64,000 nucleotides of DNA, from positions 9,060,538 to 9,124,537 of the forward strand of contig CM119266.1 in assembly GCA_051294375.1 (NCBI GenBank), written 5' to 3'. Position 1 is the stretch's first letter, and each line of letters opens with the position of its first letter. The notes beneath the pieces were generated by a model. It saw only the letters and a program-made list of their open reading frames with translations. It was not told the DNA's origin and ran no database searches. Origin of the DNA: Paraspadella gotoi. Taxonomy: Eukaryota; Chaetognatha. The translations under genes were made by a program, and so were the position numbers. Below, piece after piece: positions 57,688 through 64,000 of the stretch.

Positions 57688-58896
57688 TATAAATGATTCG
57701 GTCAAATTGGAAATGAAAAGATTTCGAGAATGTGCGAAATCATTCTACAATGAAGACTGAAGATAATATGAATTTTATATCGATTGCGAAATTTCTGGGA
57801 AATGAGTCTTAGTGCCACTTGTTGGATCCTTAGACATAGCACGTCTCTCTCTCTCTCTCAAAACTTTGAGATTCGCAGATAAAACAAGTGATCATCCCAA
57901 TTTAAACGACCAAAAGAAATGTCAGATTTTCATCACTAAAAAAGAAATAGTAAATATAAATATTCTATTTATTATGATCACATAATTGAAAATTTTCACA
58001 TGATCCTTTCATGAGCGTAGCGAAGATAACAGTCGCAACTTAAACGTTACGGAATTTTATTGCTTTTCCCGTTATGGTATGCCTAAATTTAGGCCACTAA
58101 TCTAATCACTATTATCAGTAAAAACATCACCCATGAATTCCACTAAGTAAAATTCTCTTCACTAGGTATTTTTCATAGAAGAAATGTGCAATTAAATAAC
58201 TGAATTATTTTCCATTAGAAACTAGGTCAATTTTTTTCTGTATGAAAAAAGAAATTGATTATTTTCGAAACCATTTTTGTAAACCCCATCACGATCAAAT
58301 TTAACTAAAACATTAATCTTAAAACGTGTATAACATTTACATATGAAAATGACATGCAATTGCAATATCGTGGAAGAGTGAATTACAAGAATTTTTTCAG
58401 AATACAACTTTCTTCAAAACGCGACTTAGTCAAGCAGATATCAATTAGCGGGTGAGACTAAGCAGATATTACTATTCAAACATTGGAATAAATGTATTCC
58501 ATTACCATTTTTTGTCAAGGTTTTGTTACTGTTAGTGTTGCAAAAGCACAATTGTATCATCAAATAGCTTTACTTAATAATAATGTTATTTTGATACAGC
58601 TATTGATCTGATAAATGTAACAATAAGTCTGATAAAGAATATAAAAATTTTATAATGCAAAAAATTGTTTAAGCTTAACAAAAACTAGCTACGCACATTA
58701 ATTTTAAACCACAAAATGTCTGGTAACAATGAAAAAATCATGAATTAATGGGTAAACGGTATGTTTTTGTTTCAAGAATGGCATTAAAATGTTCTTCAAT
58801 TTAAATAAATCCCATATAATAAACCCCATTTTGCTATACTGCTAATAAAATCAACTACATTTGATGCTCAGTTTTTAGGCAATGATCATCAAATAA
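57688..58896. other. Intergenic, AT-rich
   Basis: About 1.2 kb between the dsRBD gene start and the 3' end of the carrier fragment. One short (TC)n run lies at 57,843-57,860. No gene seen. Confidence 0.6.
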
Positions 58897-60615
<1,719 letters not shown>

Positions 60616-60734
60616 CTAGGATTTTAATAATTTTCTTTAATCAATTTGATTAAATTGGTCGCATAAACCGTATATTGAAGAGACAGTAATTATTGATAAG
60701 TGTTAATGACAGAACCGTTCAATATAAGCAGTCC

Positions 60735-60895
60735 CTGAGCTTCGGATCAGGCAGTAACACCATGTTACAGGCGGGTTAAGCGCCCCGTCCCTCTTAACTG
60801 CCAGACGACCACCGGGCTAGAACCCTGGACCTTTGGGTTGGGAGGCGAATGACTTGCCTCCGGCACCAATGGCCGCTGATGAACGGTTGGTGGAT
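60735..60895 (-). repeat. tRNA-derived SINE-like sequence
   Basis: On the minus strand the segment GCAAGTCATTCGCCTCCCAA then CCCAAAGGTCCAGGGTTCTA then GCCCGGTGG has the anticodon-arm plus B-box layout (GGTTCNANYCC-like) of tRNA-derived SINE heads. The acceptor stem does not pair and the A box is weak, so it is not a functional tRNA. Confidence 0.45.
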
Positions 60896-61930
60896 TTTAG
60901 TCCACCATAATATATTATATAATGTACATTGTACAAACTATCATAAATACTAAAACTGATAGTGTTTCATTGGTGGAAAATACAAATGTTCTTCTACTCT
61001 CTTCAGTCTTCAACATCCATTCACCAAATCAGAAATTAATCCCTCACGAGTAAACCATTTCGAGTTTTGTATCATACATGCATCCAACTCTTTCTTTGCG
61101 ATAAAACCGAAGAGTACGCGAAAAGTTCCGTTCAAAATTCTAAAGTATCAAATGAACGGCAAAAAATATTCTATTTTAGATTTATTCTCAAAAATAAAAA
61201 AATTAGATGCTTTACAAAAAACGATCACTCAAAAATAATAAAAACAAGGTAAGAATTGCTATGAAACTAACCTTTATAATAATTAATATACACACTTTTA
61301 TATTAGATATTTTCGAACATTGCCCGAACTTAATGCTTCAAAATACCACGATTTTACTCGAGTTAGCTTCGATGACTCATCTTCACCGAACTAACTTCAT
61401 TAAGCGAGGGGAAAAAACATTCCGCAATAAAACTTTTTTAAATCGAAGTCTATCCTAATGTTCCCAATAAGAGTTGTGTCTGAATCTAGAAACACTTTCA
61501 GCGGTGCTTCTTCCTCGTTTTCATTGTCGTGTTGGAGAAGCATCACTTCCGTGTGACACTCAATCCAGAGAAGAAGCGAGGACGGCGATTTAGGCTCTCG
61601 ACGAGAAAATTCTCAACCCAAGTCCAGTTTCTCTCCAGCTTCGAAACAAAAAAAAAAAAAGAAAACTAAACAAAGAATAGTAAAAGAAAAAAAAGAATAC
61701 GATTGTTGGTAACTGATAAAAAGGCAATTATTCAAATTGTGACCTTTTCGAAAAGCTCAGAAAATCGACGACGAGAAAATGGCTACACAAAACCATACTA
61801 AATTGAATTAAGAATTTCTCTTTCCCTTAGTCAGAAATACAATCGCCGAAAAGAAAATGTCAATTAAAAAATCGATTTAAAAAATTAAAACCGCCAAAAT
61901 TTCAATGGATATTAATATATTAAAAAACTC
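60896..61930. other. Intergenic between carrier fragment and GPCR
   Basis: AT-rich. A minus-strand frame near 61,600-61,450 starting MLLQHDNENEEEAPLK has an acidic short product with a possible exon look but no family match. I do not call it. Confidence 0.5.
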
Positions 61931-63406
61931 ATGAATGCCGGAAAAGGGGTAACGATGACTTCAGCTAGCGGGTTTGGCAGACTGGCTTCTAACGACTCGG
62001 AGGAACTAACGAAATTTGATACTGTCGTTTTGGGATACGTCGGTCTAGTGGTCGTAGAAGCTGGCATCATTATGAACATAATCGTGGTGGGAATTCTATC
62101 TTGCACGTTCATCAGAAAATTATACTTGTTCATCGGTGAGTTCAGTTTGCGAATAAAGAGGTAGAAGAAACTAAGCCATGCGTCAAACACCAGACATAAA
62201 TCTGACAATACGTAATCCAAATTACCTTTTTTTCTCAGGTCTTGCTTTGTCAGATATATTTATGCTTGGAGTGTGGGGATCTTATTACTGCGTCCCTTAT
62301 TTACTAAAAGAACTCCCGTTTGACGACGACGAGTGGAATAGATGGATGGAGCCAGCGGCGGATATTTTTCAAACCATATCAATTTACTTTTTAGTTGCCG
62401 TTGCCATCGATGCAAAACTTGGCGTAAAAGGGGTAAGATTAAAAAAATTTTCACTTTCAAAAAGTATACATGGTTTTTAAGCTTTTTTGGAATCGTACTT
62501 TAATTCATATAAATATTAAGGAAAACCAACTTTCATTACGGAAAAAGTTACGAAATGTCATCTTAATACCATGTCTCGCAACGGTTGCAAACTTGCCAAA
62601 AATTATAGTTCGCATCGAAAGGAAATTCCAAGAAAATGCATTGTAAGTTTAATGTACAGAAAAATAATTACCCAACCGGTAATTATTGTCCAATAACATA
62701 CTATCTTTTGCAGATACATTTGGATATATGATTATACTATCAACTATTTGTTAAGATACATTCTACCATTCTTCATACTCGCAGGAGTATCGCTTAGTAT
62801 TACTATTAGATTGCAACCGGGACAAGAGCTACAAGCCTTTTACAAAATGTTAACCACCCAGGGTCTGATTTTAATGAGCCTACTCTGCTATGCACCATTT
62901 ATTGTGAATTACACAATATATGCAGCTAAAATACTCAGTCACGGTGAGACGAGCAACGAAATATATAAAATATAAATTATTAAAAAATTAATAAAACGAG
63001 AGCAAAATTGTCATTTTTCTTGATGACAGGGGAAAAGAGTTGGGAAGAAATATCGTCGGACGTAAGCGTAAGAAAATTCAATACTTGTTGCTACATGCTG
63101 ATCATTTTGTGTTCTTCAACTCGCCTGGTCATCTATCTCACTTTTTTTTCAACTCTTCGCCACTGCAAATGTAGATGCTTTTTTAACAAGGAAAAAAAAC
63201 TGGAACGCAGCAGTTCAACAAAGGTTTCCCCATTAACTTCTCTTGAATCCGGATCAAGACAAAAACACCTTTTCGATACAGGTATGATTAATGTATGTTG
63301 TAGGAAATGCAAAAACTTAAACGCATCAACAATTAAACATCACTACGACAGCACAAATATATATAAATTCACTAAATTCTTATTTAACATAAAGGATATC
63401 TCTTAA
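61931..63406 (+). CDS. Rhodopsin-like (class A) GPCR, peptide-receptor-like, 5 exons, 388 aa
   Basis: Exons: 61931-62135, 62239-62432, 62482-62642, 62714-62943, 63030-63406; 1,167 nt in phase, all GT-AG. Seven hydrophobic segments are seen. TM1 has GIIMNIIVV (conserved Asn). TM2 has GLALSDIFML (LALxD motif). TM3 ends AVAIDAKLGV, where the usual E/DRY is replaced by D-A-K. TM4 contains ANLPKII. TM5 is YILPFFILAGVSLS with the conserved Pro. TM6 is LLCYAPFIVNY. TM7 ends CSSTRLVIYLTF in place of NPxxY. A Cys-rich post-TM7 segment (LRHCKCRCFF) may be palmitoylated. The pattern is closest to FMRFamide/peptide receptors of invertebrates, a weak assignment. The first ATG was taken; a second in-frame ATG 24 nt later is equally usable. 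Confidence 0.8.
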
Positions 63407-63486
63407 ATTAAAATAAGCCTTTTCATTATCGTCCAACACAATTGCGGTTTCTCATAAAAACAAAAACAGTAATTCCAATGTGTTAG

Positions 63487-63776
63487 GCCGCAGTGACTTT
63501 ATTTTCACGTGTATTTCCTTTTGATCACATGATATGACATGATATGACTAAAAAACCTTTTTGCCGGTGTATTTGACATTCCGTCTTTTATTCTTTATAG
63601 TTTTAGGAATTCCTGAAGGCGTCGCAAGCAGTCTCCTGGATTTAAGGTTTTTTGTCTTAACTATAAGCAAATTATATGCATTTGTAACGTAAGTAGGACA
63701 GACCGACGGACAGACATACCCACCGACCGACAAGTGACTTATATAGTTGCTCCGCAAGTACTCGCGGCGCAACTAA
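63487..63776 (+). repeat. GAGTACTC-element, near full-length copy
   Basis: Begins GCAGTGACTTTATTTTCACG. It contains CCGTCTTTTATTCTTTATAG, GACAGACCGACGGACAGACA and GTGACTTATATAGTTGCTCC, and ends in GCAAGTACTCGCGGCGCAAC followed by TAAAAAG. About 290 bp with no coding capacity. Degraded relatives lie at 3,084-3,300, 10.5 kb, 14.4 kb and 41.6 kb. Confidence 0.7.
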
Positions 63777-64000
63777 AAAGCGAGGGTCCAGTTTAACTAC
63801 GTGCACTGTAGAATTTAACGGACATATCCTTGATCCTGCTTATTCCGTCAGCAGGTTCCTAACGGAAGAAAATTATGACAAGTGGCTCACAGCTTTTTTC
63901 CTGATATTTAACTTTAGATGGTGGATTTTCCTCTTACTCAAGTTGTCAAACCGTTAATGCCAAAGAAAGCTGCCGAAATTATCAAAATTCGCTAGATTCC
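63777..64000. other. Window end, no gene assigned
   Basis: A short frame at 63,919-63,995 (MVDFPLTQVVKPLMPKKAAE) follows an acceptor-like TTTAG and ends at TAG. It may be the last exon of something truncated by the window, but support is thin. Confidence 0.3.

Noticed and set aside
60735-60895. Functional tRNA gene
   Set aside because: Acceptor stem does not pair and the A box is weak; better read as a SINE-like relic.

Overview
The window is a draft-quality assembly of an animal nuclear genome. Protein-coding genes are broken by short GT-AG introns, with a few GC-AG introns. Gene content is plainly metazoan: a PAR-6 polarity protein, an ST6Gal-type sialyltransferase, TFIIA, a CW/PWWP chromatin reader, a rhodopsin-like GPCR and an aralar/citrin-type carrier. 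The compact genes, small introns, GA/TC microsatellites and ancestral-looking gene set suggest an early-branching animal. A homoscleromorph sponge is my guess; this is an inference from gene style, not from a marker gene. There are six runs of N. Two tandem arrays and one 0.7 kb duplication are full of one-base indels, so base accuracy is low in places.

The left half (1 to about 32 kb) is repeat-rich and gene-poor. It holds long C/T and G/A microsatellites, GTC/GAC triplet arrays, two noisy satellite-like tandem arrays (about 5.63-6.11 and 23.68-24.44 kb), and a duplicated segment of about 0.6-0.7 kb (4.9-5.5 and 15.97-16.6 kb). Between the two copies lies the most striking locus: a five-exon gene (8,129-12,335, + strand) whose conceptual protein of about 745 aa has the catalytic D-D-E, the CC/HH zinc residues and the spacing of a RAG1-like/Transib recombinase, plus a C-terminal Cys/His tail. 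Directly after it is a terminal-inverted-repeat element (about 12.45-13.90 kb) that carries a broken piece of the RNA polymerase I large subunit. No RAG2-like gene was found. A frame-broken coiled-coil gene lies at 24.43-26.05 kb (- strand).

The right half (32-64 kb) is gene-dense. In order: a cysteine-rich, probably GPI-anchored secreted protein (+, 32.2-35.8 kb); par-6 (-, 37.35-43.1 kb, all 8 coding exons); a small divergent ORF (+, 43.18 kb); an intronless ZCWPW1-like reader (-, 43.7-45.2 kb) damaged by an artefactual gap; a miniature TFIIA alpha/beta (-, 45.5-46.5 kb); a TPR/beta-helix/MYND protein (-, 46.7-49.9 kb); an ST6Gal-like sialyltransferase (-, 50.06-52.43 kb, 6 exons); a protein with six or seven double-stranded-RNA-binding domains (-, 52.86-57.69 kb) whose first intron holds large foldback repeats; an orphan 3' part of an SLC25A12/13-type gene (-, 58.9-60.6 kb); and a GPCR (+, 61.9-63.4 kb). 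For most of the multi-exon models, intron phases were checked by hand and the coding lengths close in frame. The exceptions are the first exon of the cysteine-rich gene, the frame-broken coiled-coil gene, the small ORF and the carrier fragment, which are incomplete or uncertain at one end.

Six genes in a row from 43 to 58 kb lie head-to-tail on the minus strand with gaps of about 0.2-0.6 kb. Their functions (polarity, chromatin reading, general transcription, glycosylation, dsRNA binding) show no common pathway, so this looks like compact packing rather than a functional cluster.
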